Of a stretch of 64,000 nt of DNA, positions 1-8,058 are shown piece after piece. The stretch spans positions 2,170,001-2,234,000 of the forward strand of contig NZ_LR590470.1 of assembly GCF_901472535.1 (NCBI RefSeq), written 5' to 3'. This stretch comes from Sphingobacterium daejeonense. Its GTDB lineage: Bacteria > Bacteroidota > Bacteroidia > Sphingobacteriales > Sphingobacteriaceae. The notes under the pieces are model-generated. The model was not told the origin of the DNA. It made no database searches and saw nothing but the letters and a program-made list of their open reading frames with translations. Made by a program: the position numbers and the translations under genes. The stretch's first letter is position 1; every line of letters begins with the position of its first letter.

Positions 1-684
1 ACTTTGCCTTTTTTACAGGGAATAAGAAATTCAGATGTGATGAATGATATTGAGCTGTCTGTAGATTTTCCAGCAGAATGTGCCCGAAAAGTAATTTCTG
101 ACGAATCGGATATGGGAATTATTCCCATTGCAGCCCTTACAGATCTAAAAGAATACCATTTTATTGGAGATTATTGTATCGGTTCAACCGACTATGTCGA
201 TTCTGTATTTATATTTTCCAACAAACCAATTGAGGAGGTAGAAACCTTACTGTTAGACAAACAATCTCGGACATCCAATGGCTTAGCTAGAATATTGTTA
301 AAGCATTACTGGAAAAAAGAAGTAAAGATTGTTACTGAAGGAGAGGCCGATGCTTACGTTTTAATTGGAGATAGAACCTTTGGCAAAAAGGAAGAAGTTC
401 CTTACGTCTATGATATGGGTCATTACTGGAAAGAATTAACAGGATTGCCATTTGCTTATGCCGTTTGGGTGTCAAACAAAGAGCTCCCAGATTCTTTTGA
501 AAATAAATTTAATTCAGCCTTAGCTGATGGAGTTTCCAGGCCAGACGATGTTATCCCAGGATTGCCTTCTTTTCCAAACTTTGATTATCACAAATACCTA
601 AATGAAAATCTAAACTATCATTTAGATGCAGATAAGAAAAAAGCCATTGAGAAATATTTGGAATGGTATAAGGAATTGGGGTAG
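1..684 (+). CDS. mqnA: Chorismate dehydratase MqnA (5' truncated by window edge)
   Basis: MqnA removes water from chorismate to give 3-enolpyruvylbenzoate, the first step of the futalosine route to menaquinone. The reading frame is already open at base 1 (codon ACT), and the peptide opens with TLPFLQGI, which matches the conserved N-terminal NTLPFL.. motif of MqnA. The true start is therefore about ten to twenty codons upstream, and TTG at 4 is not the start. The remaining 227 residues cover the periplasmic-binding-protein-like fold, with a typical C-terminal YLNENLNYHLDADKKKAI helix region. The stop TAG is at 682-684. There is no downstream partner on this strand: repeats follow. The family is recognised with good confidence, and no defects are seen. 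Confidence 0.85.
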   Translation, partial: TLPFLQGIRNSDVMNDIELSVDFPAECARKVISDESDMGIIPIAALTDLKEYHFIGDYCIGSTDYVDSVFIFSNKPIEEVETLLLDKQSRTSNGLARILLKHYWKKEVKIVTEGEADAYVLIGDRTFGKKEEVPYVYDMGHYWKELTGLPFAYAVWVSNKELPDSFENKFNSALADGVSRPDDVIPGLPSFPNFDYHKYLNENLNYHLDADKKKAIEKYLEWYKELG

Positions 685-697
685 GGGATTTATATAA

Positions 698-732
698 TAG
701 ACATTAGACAATAGACATAAGACATTAGACAA
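698..732. repeat. Heptad repeat block 1 (TAGACAT/TAGACAA)
   Basis: Five uninterrupted 7-bp units: TAGACAT, TAGACAA, TAGACAT, AAGACAT, TAGACAA. It starts 13 bases after the mqnA stop. The same family recurs at 1188-1222 in the same orientation, at 1298-1325 inverted, and at 47497-47545 inverted. The units are too short and spacer-free to be a CRISPR. Function unknown. Confidence 0.8.
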
Positions 733-876
733 GTCAAGTCGCCATGGTGTCCCCAGCAACCATCAAAGTAGATATCATGGTTCCGTTGCTCAAGGACCAT
801 CCTTCGGCCAATACGGCACGCCGTGGCTGGTGTCCCCACCTGCCACATAATGCATGCCTATAGCATTTATCCTTAC

Positions 877-1170
877 AACCCTATATGGGTGTCACTATTA
901 TAGAAATGTTTTTACGAAGCAATTAAAACCCTGTAAGGGTGTCACTATTATAGAAAAAATAAGGTAATACACTCCAAAAACCCCATCGGGGTAAAATGCC
1001 GGAGGCATGAAATATATCTTAAATGCCACCGGCATGAAATATCTATAGAAATGAAAATCGCCTAAAAAACCAACGCCGTAGATGTGACATGTTTGTTAAA
1101 TTCCCTGCTATAATAGAGTCATCCCGATGGTATTTTTCCTTACAAACTTTTGGGGTGTCACTATTATAGC
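877..1170. repeat. Intergenic palindromic (REP-like) repeat cluster
   Basis: Two near copies of a unit reading CCCTRTADGGGTGTCACTAT followed by TATAGAAA lie at 879-905 and 929-955; each contains a short hairpin (ACCCT..AGGGT). A third partial copy at 1151-1169 pairs imperfectly with an inverted copy at 1107-1125 (GCTATAATAG versus CTATTATAGC). Between them, 980-992 (CCCCATCGGGG) and two copies of CGGCATGAAATAT or GAGGCATGAAATAT at about 1002-1042 form more hairpins. No ORF fits here. This looks like a cluster of small mobile or REP-like palindromes of the kind scattered through Bacteroidota intergenic DNA; that assignment is inference. Confidence 0.55.
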
Positions 1171-1187
1171 GATTGATTTTAATGATT

Positions 1188-1222
1188 TAGACATTAGACA
1201 TTAGACAAAAGACATAAGACCA
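1188..1222. repeat. Heptad repeat block 2 (direct)
   Basis: Five 7-bp units: TAGACAT, TAGACAT, TAGACAA, AAGACAT, AAGACCA. Same orientation as block 1. Together with inverted block 3 it brackets a 75-bp segment (1223-1297). Confidence 0.75.
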
Positions 1223-1297
1223 TTTGCAGTTTGGTGGTCGGCGGAGACAACTCCGAAAGCGATGATCCCGCGTAGCCAACGGCGGTTTTCAATTTCT

Positions 1298-1325
1298 AAT
1301 GTCTAGTGTCTTATGTCTAGTGTCT
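1298..1325. repeat. Heptad repeat block 3 (inverted)
   Basis: Four 7-bp units AATGTCT, AGTGTCT, TATGTCT, AGTGTCT, the reverse complement of the family at 698 and 1188. Blocks 2 and 3 can pair to form a long imperfect stem around the 1223-1297 segment. Confidence 0.75.
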
Positions 1326-1390
1326 ATACACCCTTTTATAATTCTTTATAGTTTATCTTCCTACCTAATAGGGGACTCATTCCTCTTTCG

Positions 1391-1451
1391 TTCGGACCTC
1401 AGCCGGACCTTGTTCGGACCTTGTTCGGATCATGTCCGAACAAGGTCCGAA
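1391..1451. repeat. TTCGGACC repeat with 17-bp perfect inverted repeat
   Basis: The unit CGGACC(TTGTT) occurs three times at about 1393-1420, then folds back. Bases 1413-1429 and 1435-1451 are perfect 17-bp inverted arms around a 5-base loop. There is no T-run on either side, so a simple intrinsic terminator is unlikely. The GC content is higher than that of the surroundings. Short ORFs that overlap it look spurious. Confidence 0.7.
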
Positions 1452-1561
1452 TGAAGTGCGGCCAAGGTGCGTACAAGAGAGGAACAAGAGTCAAACACAA
1501 GTCAAAGACTTGCGCTAGCAGGAGTGCTGCAAGAATGCCATGAACTTTACCAGATTTGGCA

Positions 1562-1595
1562 CAAAAAAAAAGGTCCATGGAAATTTCCATGGACC
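1562..1595 (-). terminator. Intrinsic terminator after the DUF423 gene
   Basis: Perfect palindrome 1572-1595 (GGTCCATGGAAA mirrored), followed on the minus strand by a run of nine T (complement of the A-run at 1563-1571). It lies 21 bases beyond the stop of the minus-strand DUF423 gene. Confidence 0.85.
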
Positions 1596-1616
1596 GTTCT
1601 TTATAATCTCTTTATA

Positions 1617-1991
1617 TTATAAGAATGATATCAACAGCATGACCCAACCTACGATCATCAATAGACCGCCCAAAGGTGTAATAGGACCCAAAAATCTTAG
1701 GTTCGCTTTTAAGACATCCTTAAGGCTTAGAAAATAAATGCTGCCTGAAAAAAGGATACATCCCCAAAAAATGCCGTAGTATGCCCATTTTTCTGTTGTT
1801 GTTGCAAAATCTAAATGGAAGCCAATAATCAAAAGAGTTATAGCTGCATACATTTGATAACGAACGCCAACTTCAAAAGAATTTAATCTTTCCTCAGTGA
1901 GTACTTTTTTAAGAGCATGCGCTCCAAAGGCTCCGAATACTATGGATAGAATTCCTAATATTGATCCGGAAATTAGTGCTATTTGATTCAC
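1617..1991 (-). CDS. DUF423 family small integral membrane protein
   Basis: A 124-residue protein with four predicted membrane helices (about 5-25, 45-62, 70-90 and 100-122). The signature FGAFGAHALK near residue 22 and the C-terminal PLGGLLMIVGW segment are typical of the DUF423 (YgdD-like) family, whose biochemical role is not established. The length is usual for the family. The start ATG at 1991 fits the family N-terminus. The gene lies 20 bases downstream of the rhodanese-thioredoxin gene on the same strand and ends at a strong terminator, so the two may be co-transcribed. Confidence 0.85.
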   Translation of the reverse strand: MNQIALISGSILGILSIVFGAFGAHALKKVLTEERLNSFEVGVRYQMYAAITLLIIGFHLDFATTTEKWAYYGIFWGCILFSGSIYFLSLKDVLKANLRFLGPITPLGGLLMIVGWVMLLISFL

Positions 1992-2011
1992 GTTTTTTGA
2001 ATTAAGGATAT

Positions 2012-2713
2012 TTATTTAGAGGCTTTTTTCACTTGAGCCAAGATTTCGGTTTCTGTTGCTATTCCGGATTTGTTCCAAGCTTCTTCTCCTTTTTTGTAAA
2101 GGATCATTTGTGGAATCCCGCGGACATTCAAAACTTTCATCAATTCTTTGTTCTTATCAGCATCAATCCTTACCACTTTTACCTTTCCGGCTTGTTCTTT
2201 TTCGATTTTGTCGATTGTAGGTTTTAACTCTTGGCAAGGAACACACCAAACTGCTGAGAAATTTACTAAAACCAAGTCTGATGAATTGATTACATGGTCA
2301 AATTCATCGGTACTCATTCCTTTAGCTTCTTTACCTGCCTCAGGTTTGATTTCAGGTTTTTCAGCATTTCTCCAGTCCATCATGCCCCCGGAATAATCAT
2401 AAACTTTAAAGCCATTTTCTGTCAGATATTGTGCTGCTTGTTTGCTTCGACCACCGCCAAGACAATAAACATAGACAGGTTGGTCTTTGTCTAAATCTTT
2501 GATAGCTTCGGTAAATTTTTCCTTTTCTTTCCAATCCAGGTTTACTGAATTTGGAATATGTCCGCCTGCATATTCTTCGGAAGTTCTAACGTCCAGAATT
2601 TGGGTCTGAGGTTTCGCAATTACTTCTTCCATTTTAACAGCATCGATTTTCTCTTGCGAATTGGCTTGTAAACAAGCCAATCCAATTAATGCTGTGAACA
2701 ATAACTTTTTCAT
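2012..2713 (-). CDS. Exported rhodanese-thioredoxin fusion protein
   Basis: A 233-residue secreted protein. A signal peptide covers about residues 1-19 (hydrophobic, ending near ANSQ). A rhodanese domain (about 25-120) carries the active-site cysteine in VYCLGGGRS, and a thioredoxin domain (about 130-232) carries a WCVPC redox site and a cis-proline region GIPQM. The fusion suggests periplasmic handling of sulfane sulfur or protein thiols: rhodanese carries the persulfide and thioredoxin can reduce it. That coupling is inference from the domain order. The gene is intact and followed closely by the DUF423 gene. Confidence 0.88.
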   Translation of the reverse strand: MKKLLFTALIGLACLQANSQEKIDAVKMEEVIAKPQTQILDVRTSEEYAGGHIPNSVNLDWKEKEKFTEAIKDLDKDQPVYVYCLGGGRSKQAAQYLTENGFKVYDYSGGMMDWRNAEKPEIKPEAGKEAKGMSTDEFDHVINSSDLVLVNFSAVWCVPCQELKPTIDKIEKEQAGKVKVVRIDADKNKELMKVLNVRGIPQMILYKKGEEAWNKSGIATETEILAQVKKASK

Positions 2714-2738
2714 AAATAAATTTCCGTTTACACTAATA

Positions 2739-3343
2739 TTAACCTTTGCGAAGGTACTTTGTTAATATAACGATAGTTTGGCCTTCAATCTTGCCTTCTA
2801 TTTGTTCTGTATTGTCAGGAACAAGTCTAATGTTTTTAACAACGGTTCCCAATTTGGCAGAAATACTCGATCCTTTTTACATCTAGGGTCTTGATTAATA
2901 CGACTGTATCACCTTCAAAAAGTCTTGTTCCATTAGAATCTTGATGAAATTCCACTGTTGCATCTGCTTCGTGGTCTCCTGTTTTCTTAGCCCATTCGAG
3001 GGTTTCATCATCAAGGTATAAAATATCAAGATTGTTGGCAGCCCAAGCTTCATTTCTCAATCTGCTCAACATCCTCCATGCAACCACTTGAACAGGTGCA
3101 AATTCAGACCACATGGTTTCACCAAGAACTTTCCAATGCTCAGGGTCAATTTGTTCTGTTTTTTTCTATTTGTCCTTTGCAAACAGAACAGATCAAAATG
3201 CTGTTATCTAAAGAAGGATTTGAGGTAGGAGGGACTTCGTATATTTCAAGGTTTTCTGAAGAGCGACATAGTTCGCATTGATTTTCACTTCTGTTTTTCA
3301 GATCGTCTAATAACATATGTTTGGTAATATTAAATGAATTCAA
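2739..3343 (-). CDS. PhnA/YjdM-type zinc-ribbon protein (two frameshifts)
   Basis: The N-terminus has an SENQCELCRSS and ICSVC pair, two CXXC knuckles of a zinc ribbon. The C-terminus has EGDTVVLIKTLDVKG and ends with ILTKYLRKG, the PhnA/YjdM core. The family was named after the phosphonate locus, but its members have no proven role in phosphonate breakdown. Two one-base insertions split the frame: near 3163 (A7 should be A6) and near 2868 (A5 should be A4). Correcting both gives about 200 residues ending at TAA 2739-2741. Both lie in A-runs, so I read this as an intact gene with sequencing errors. Confidence 0.8.
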
Positions 3344-3466
3344 AGATAAGCATTTTAAATGAGGAGAATGAATTGTACCTTAGAACTAAGTTATTGTACA
3401 CGCTATGCTGTGGCAAAGAATTTGTAGTGTAACCAAGAACAAACTAAAATTTAATAAAATATACTT

Positions 3467-4319
3467 ATGAAATGGCAAGGTGGCCGCCGCGGCGGAAATA
3501 TTGAAGATCGTAGAGGGATGTCTGGTGGACAGAAAATGACTCTAGGAGGAATCGGTGGTGTAATCGTTTTAATCATTGGATTCTTGATGGGTGGAGACCC
3601 TAATGAAATCCTGAATCAAATGGGTGGTTCTCAGCAACAGGGAACTGTTAATGAACAAGGAGAATACCAATCTACTCCTGAGGAAGATAAGCTGATGGAT
3701 TTTGCTGATGTAGTGTTGGCAAGTACTGATGACGTTTGGACCAAGATTTTTCAGGAAAATGGGAAATCGTATCCAAAACCTACTATGGTAATCTATACAG
3801 ATGCTGCACAAACAGAAGGATGTGGTATGGGTCAATCTGCTTTTGGGCCATTTTATTGTCCAGGGGACCAAAAAGTTTATCTTGATTTAAGTTTCAATAG
3901 AGAACTGGCTCAAAAATATGGGGCGAAAGGGGAATTCGCACTTGCATATGTTATTGCGCATGAAGTAGGTCATCATATCCAGAACATCTTTGGAGTTCTT
4001 TCTCAGACAAATGCATTGAGATCTAAGTTGAGTGAGCGTGAGAACAATAAAATTTCGGTAATGACCGAATTACAAGCAGATTTTTATGCTGGTGTTTTGG
4101 GCTCATCACTTGAATAAAACTACGGATGTAGAAATTACCTATGATGATATTGTTGAAGGTATGCGCGCTGCTGCTGCGGTAGGAGATGACCATATCCAAG
4201 AACAAGCTTATGGTCAATCTAATCCAGAATCTTTTACCCACGGTTCTTCTGAACAACGTATGTATTGGTTTAAGAAAGGATATGATACTGGAGATATCAA
4301 TGCGGGGCAATACCTTTGA
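3467..4319 (+). CDS. YpfJ-type neutral zinc metallopeptidase (one frameshift)
   Basis: A membrane-anchored predicted zinc metallopeptidase of the YpfJ/KPN_02809 family. It starts MKWQGGRRGGNIEDRRG, which is characteristic, has one membrane helix (about 27-43), a linker, and the zinc site AHEVGHHIQ with a downstream ELQADFYAGVWAHH that supplies the third ligand. The frame breaks near 4093, where GTTTTGGG should be GTTTGGG; the corrected protein is about 283 residues, the usual length. The C-terminal part (HGSSEQRMYWFKKGYDTGD) is well conserved. The substrate is unknown for the family. The gene stands alone on the plus strand. Confidence 0.87.
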
Positions 4320-4339
4320 TGACCCAAGTTTACAATAAA

Positions 4340-5321
4340 CTATTGAACTAAAAGATTGCAACCTCTGATATCAGAGTTGTCAAATCTACCCAGGATTTCA
4401 AAAGAACCATCTTGATGGAACTTGCCCAGATCTTGAGTAGCTATAAATGAACAGGAGTAATAATTGGCAAGATCAATGACATTTATTGCTCCTGTTTTTT
4501 TATTGTCCAATAATGAAAGAGGATCATTTGTATCTCTGATTAAGATCTTCATCCATGGCGGTGTATGAAAGAGACCATTTCCTTTGGAGTATCCTTGGGA
4601 AAGTAGTTCAGTCATCCCAAATTCGGAGTGAATGCTTTTAACATGGAAACCTTCACAGAGGATTTTATGTAGCTCCTCTCGAATCATCTCCTTCCTTTTA
4701 CCTTTCATACCGCCTGTTTTCCATGACGATCAATTCGGGGAAATCTATATTGAAGTTTTCTACGAAATCCAATAAGGCGTAGGTTACTCCAAATAAAACT
4801 GTCTTTTTACCTTTATCTCTCAGTGTACTTAGTGTGTTAAATAAATCTTGATGGTTGTACAGGAAATATCCACTCTCGGTGTTATTGGATCTCTTGATCA
4901 GATCATCAACCATATAGATTAATGATGATCCAGATCGCTCTAGATAAGAAGGCAGTAGTGCAACAACAGCCATGTCCTCAACATTTCCGTAGAACAGTTC
5001 AAAAGCTTTCCTGAAGCTTTCAATATACAGATTTACATCAGCTACAAGATGTTGGCTGGTGATCATTCCAGTTGTACCAGAAGATGAAAATGTTATTTCT
5101 GGAGATTTTCCATCGGTAATAATGTCCTGGGATTTGAAAAACTGAATGGGTAGAAAGGGGATTTCTCGATAGCTTTTGATCTGTGATTTATCCACTTTTA
5201 AAATATCAATATACTGTTTGTAAACAGGATTACTTGTTGCCTGGTATCTAAATATATCAATGGCAATTTCATTAAACTCAGTTTCAGTCTTTATATTGAA
5301 AATTTTTTGTTGCAGTTCCAT
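4340..5321 (-). CDS. LuxE-like acyl-protein synthetase (one frameshift)
   Basis: About 326 residues after correction. The N-terminal half carries ITFSSSGTTG (about residue 88), the phosphate-binding loop of adenylate-forming enzymes of the LuxE/F390-synthetase group. The C-terminal half has SEFGMTELLSQGY and ends ILGRFDNSDIRGCNLLV, both typical of the family. LuxE activates a fatty acid as acyl-AMP and passes it to a protein thiol; here no luxC or luxD is present. The frameshift near 4716 (GGAAAACAG should be GGAAACAG) is in an A-run. I place the start at the ATG of MELQQKIF rather than ten codons earlier. It lies downstream of fabG on the same strand, with a terminator between. The substrate is unknown. 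Confidence 0.78.
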
Positions 5322-5350
5322 TGCTGCAAATATACGATAACCAAAAAGCA

Positions 5351-5378
5351 AAAAAGACCTCCGCGAGGAAGTCTTTTT
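5351..5378 (-). terminator. Intrinsic terminator after fabG
   Basis: Stem AAAAAGAC/GTCTTTTT with an inner CTC/GAG pairing (one bulge), T-rich on both strands. It lies between the fabG stop (5404) and the LuxE-like start. Confidence 0.6.
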
Positions 5379-5403
5379 ATGGATTGATGAATAGGATTAA
5401 ATT

Positions 5404-6147
5404 TTACAACATACCACCACATACAGGGATTACTTGACCTGTAATGTATGATGATAGGTCAGATGCCAAGAACAAACAAGCGTTTGCTACATCTTCTGGT
5501 TCACCAGCGCGTTTCAAAGGAATGTTTGCTTCCCAACCTTCTACTACTTTTGGATCTAAAACATCTGTCATTTCTGTACGGATAAACCCAGGTGCTACTA
5601 CGTTTGTGCGTATATTTCTTGATCCCAACTCTTTAGCTAAAGATTTAGAGAATCCGATAATTCCAGCTTTGGAGGCAGCGTAATTTGCTTGGCCAGCATT
5701 TCCTTGAACACCTACTACAGAGCTCATGTTGATGATACTACCTTTACGGTTTTTCATCATTACTTTAGATGCTGCTTTAGACACGTTGAAAATAGATTTT
5801 AAGTTGATGTTGATGACATCATCCCAATTTTCTTCGGTCATTCTCATTAGCAGACCATCTTTGGTTATTCCAGCATTGTTTACGACGATATCAAGAGTTC
5901 CAAAATCGCTTACAATATCGTTTATCAGTTTATCTGCTTCATCGAATTTGGAAGCGTCTGAGCGGTAACCTTTTACTTTTGTTCCGAATTGTTCAAGTTC
6001 TTTTTCTAAAGCTTGACCTTTTTCTACTGATGATAGGTAAGTAAACGCCACATTTGCACCATTTTGGGCAAATACCTCAGCGATTTTACGTCCTATTCCT
6101 TTTGATGCCCCAGTGATTAAGGCTGTTTTTCCGGCTAACAATTTCAT
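5404..6147 (-). CDS. fabG: 3-oxoacyl-[acyl-carrier-protein] reductase FabG
   Basis: This short-chain dehydrogenase uses NADPH to reduce 3-oxoacyl-ACP in each round of fatty-acid elongation. It has the Rossmann motif TGASKGIGRKIAE (about 13-25), NNAG (about 90), the catalytic serine in INMSSVVG (about 140), YAASK (Tyr/Lys, about 153-157) and the family ending ASDLSSYITGQVIPVCGGML. The length of 247 is usual and the gene is uninterrupted. General SDRs can look similar, but the sequence is close to housekeeping FabG. It has its own terminator and ends upstream of the LuxE-like gene. Confidence 0.9.
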   Translation of the reverse strand: MKLLAGKTALITGASKGIGRKIAEVFAQNGANVAFTYLSSVEKGQALEKELEQFGTKVKGYRSDASKFDEADKLINDIVSDFGTLDIVVNNAGITKDGLLMRMTEENWDDVININLKSIFNVSKAASKVMMKNRKGSIINMSSVVGVQGNAGQANYAASKAGIIGFSKSLAKELGSRNIRTNVVAPGFIRTEMTDVLDPKVVEGWEANIPLKRAGEPEDVANACLFLASDLSSYITGQVIPVCGGML

Positions 6148-6358
6148 ATAAATAATTATTAATGTTCAATACTATAAAGTCCACAAAAGTGGAAAATAAA
6201 CTGCATAATACAAAAAATGTTGCTGAATAGAAAGGTTGCCGTGCCAAAAAAAATGGGTTTGTGGTAGAATTGAATAAGTATGTGGGGGAATATTGATAAA
6301 ATCACAAATATTTGAAACGTTTCTGACAAATTTATTCGCTTAAATATAAACTGAATAT

Positions 6359-6366
6359 TAATTTTG
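6359..6366 (+). promoter_or_regulatory. Possible -7 promoter box for mqo
   Basis: TAATTTTG matches the Bacteroidota -7 consensus TANNTTTG and lies 18 bases before the mqo ATG. No clear -33 TTG is seen, so the call is weak. The rest of 6148-6384 shows no gene. Confidence 0.3.
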
Positions 6367-6384
6367 TATTTCATTTAAAAAACC

Positions 6385-7881
6385 ATGGGTAAGAAAACAA
6401 AGAAAACGGAAGTCGACGTTGTATTGATTGGTGGAGGTATCATGAGTGCAACGTTAGGTACGTTAATTAATGAGCTAAGTCCAGACATAAATATTGAGAT
6501 TATAGAACGTTTAGATGTTGTTGCTGCAGAGAGTTCAGATGCATGGAACAACGCCGGAACAGGTCACTCGGCCCTTTGTGAATTAAACTATACACCAGAA
6601 CAGCCTGATGGAAGTGTAAAAATTGATAAAGCAATCAGTATTGCAGAACAATATGAAATTTCTAAGCAGTTTTGGTCTTACCTAGTCGAAAAGAATATCA
6701 TTAAAAATCCAAGTCATTTTATCCGTCGTGTACCACATATGTCTGCAGTATTCGGTGAGAAGGATGTGAACTTCTTGAAGACAAGGTTTGAAACAATGAC
6801 TAAGGAAAACTTATTCAAAGGTATGGAATATACTGAGGATAAGGCTTTGTTGAAGGAGTGGGTTCCATTGATGATGAATGGACGCTCAGATGATGAAGCA
6901 GTTGCAGCTACTAAAATGGAAATCGGTACTGATGTGAATTTTGGTGCTTTAACAAAAGATTTAATCACTTACTTAGATGGAAAGGATAATATTAAATTAT
7001 CCCTTAATCAAGAGGTAAAAGATATAGACCGTGAAGACGATGGTCGCTGGGAAGTGGAAGTTAAAGACCTAAAAACTGGTCAGAAGCGTGAAATCTTAGC
7101 GAAATTTGTATTCATAGGTGCAGGTGGTCACTCACTATTATTATTGGAGAAATCTGGTATTCCTGAAGCAAAAGGATACGGTGGATTCCCTGTTGGTGGC
7201 CAATGGCTGAGATGTAACAATGAGGAAATCATTAAACAACATCACGCCAAGGTATATGGAAAGGCTTCTGTTGGAGCTCCTCCAATGTCTGTGCCTCACT
7301 TGGATACTCGATATATCGATGGCAAGCAAGCCTTGTTATTTGGTCCTTACGCCGGTTTTTCGACTAAGTTCCTGAAAAAAGGTTCATATTTCGATTTGCC
7401 AGCGTCAATTAAACTTTCGAATATTCGTCCTATGCTTTCTGCAGGATTGGATAACTTACCATTGACAAAATACTTAATTACCGAAGTTATGAAAAAGCCT
7501 CAGGATAAATTGGATTCATTGAAACAATTTATGCCAACTGCCAAAATGGAGGACTGGGAGATTGAAAAGGCAGGGCAACGTGTTCAGGTAATCAAGAAAG
7601 ATCCAAAACATGGTGGTATCTTGGAATTTGGTACTGAAGTTGTTTCTAGCGCTGATGGTTCTATTGCTGCCTTGTTGGGTGCTTCACCAGGTGCTTCAAC
7701 ATCCGTAGCGATTATGATCAACCTGTTGAAGAGATGTTTTCCTGAACGTGCAAAATCGGACTCATACCGTAAGAAATTAAGAGAAATGATCCCTTCATGG
7801 GGTAAAAAATTGAATGATGATCCAACGTTATGTGAATCTACAAGAGCGCGTACATCTTCAATTTTACAGTTAGATAAATAA
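6385..7881 (+). CDS. mqo: Malate:quinone oxidoreductase
   Basis: A peripheral membrane flavoenzyme that oxidises malate to oxaloacetate and passes electrons to menaquinone, replacing or complementing soluble malate dehydrogenase. It has an N-terminal FAD motif VVLIGGGIMSATLG (about 12-25), the family signature WNNAGTGHSALCELNYTP (about 55-72), FIGAGGHSLLLLEKSGIP (about 236-253) and a C-terminal ALLGASPGASTSV flavin-contact region. 498 residues is the normal length and the frame is intact. It is a single gene, followed immediately by a TPP riboswitch that begins a new unit. The mqnA remnant at the window start fits a menaquinone respiratory chain. Confidence 0.93.
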   Translation: MGKKTKKTEVDVVLIGGGIMSATLGTLINELSPDINIEIIERLDVVAAESSDAWNNAGTGHSALCELNYTPEQPDGSVKIDKAISIAEQYEISKQFWSYLVEKNIIKNPSHFIRRVPHMSAVFGEKDVNFLKTRFETMTKENLFKGMEYTEDKALLKEWVPLMMNGRSDDEAVAATKMEIGTDVNFGALTKDLITYLDGKDNIKLSLNQEVKDIDREDDGRWEVEVKDLKTGQKREILAKFVFIGAGGHSLLLLEKSGIPEAKGYGGFPVGGQWLRCNNEEIIKQHHAKVYGKASVGAPPMSVPHLDTRYIDGKQALLFGPYAGFSTKFLKKGSYFDLPASIKLSNIRPMLSAGLDNLPLTKYLITEVMKKPQDKLDSLKQFMPTAKMEDWEIEKAGQRVQVIKKDPKHGGILEFGTEVVSSADGSIAALLGASPGASTSVAIMINLLKRCFPERAKSDSYRKKLREMIPSWGKKLNDDPTLCESTRARTSSILQLDK

Positions 7882-7891
7882 CATAAGAATA

Positions 7892-8012
7892 CTTATGGGG
7901 TGCTGATATGTCCTGTCGAAGAGACGGGACATATTTTTAGGCTGAGATTATACCCAATTCCGTTTTTTCGGAATGAACCTGATCCAGGTAATGCTGGCGT
8001 AGGAATAATAAG
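7892..8012 (+). ncRNA. TPP riboswitch (THI element)
   Basis: It has all the conserved blocks: ATGGGGTGCTG at the 5' side, GGCTGAGATTATACCC in the pyrimidine-sensor arm, then GAACCTGATCCAGGTAATGC and GGCGTAGGAA in the pyrophosphate arm. The variable P3 arm is ATATGTCC-TGTCGAAGAGAC-GGGACATAT. P1 closes as CTTAT (7892-7896) with ATAAG (8008-8012). It lies about 45 bases before the pnuT coding region, consistent with control of that operon by thiamine pyrophosphate. Confidence 0.95.
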
Positions 8013-8058
8013 AATCCCTTCTTTAATCTCCATAAGTGCAAATCCTAATGCATATATT

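Noticed and set aside
698..1325. CRISPR array
   Set aside because: Units are 7 bp, contiguous and without spacers; no cas genes are present.
1399..1737. Short ORFs on both strands around the CGGACC repeat and the terminator
   Set aside because: They run through inverted repeats and a terminator hairpin, have no recognisable domain and overlap each other.
6159..6374. 71-codon ORF on the minus strand upstream of fabG
   Set aside because: AT-rich intergenic sequence with no family resemblance; it overlaps the mqo promoter region.
7900..8058. N-terminal extension of pnuT through the TPP riboswitch
   Set aside because: The RNA element is complete and the extension does not resemble the family; translation must start after it.
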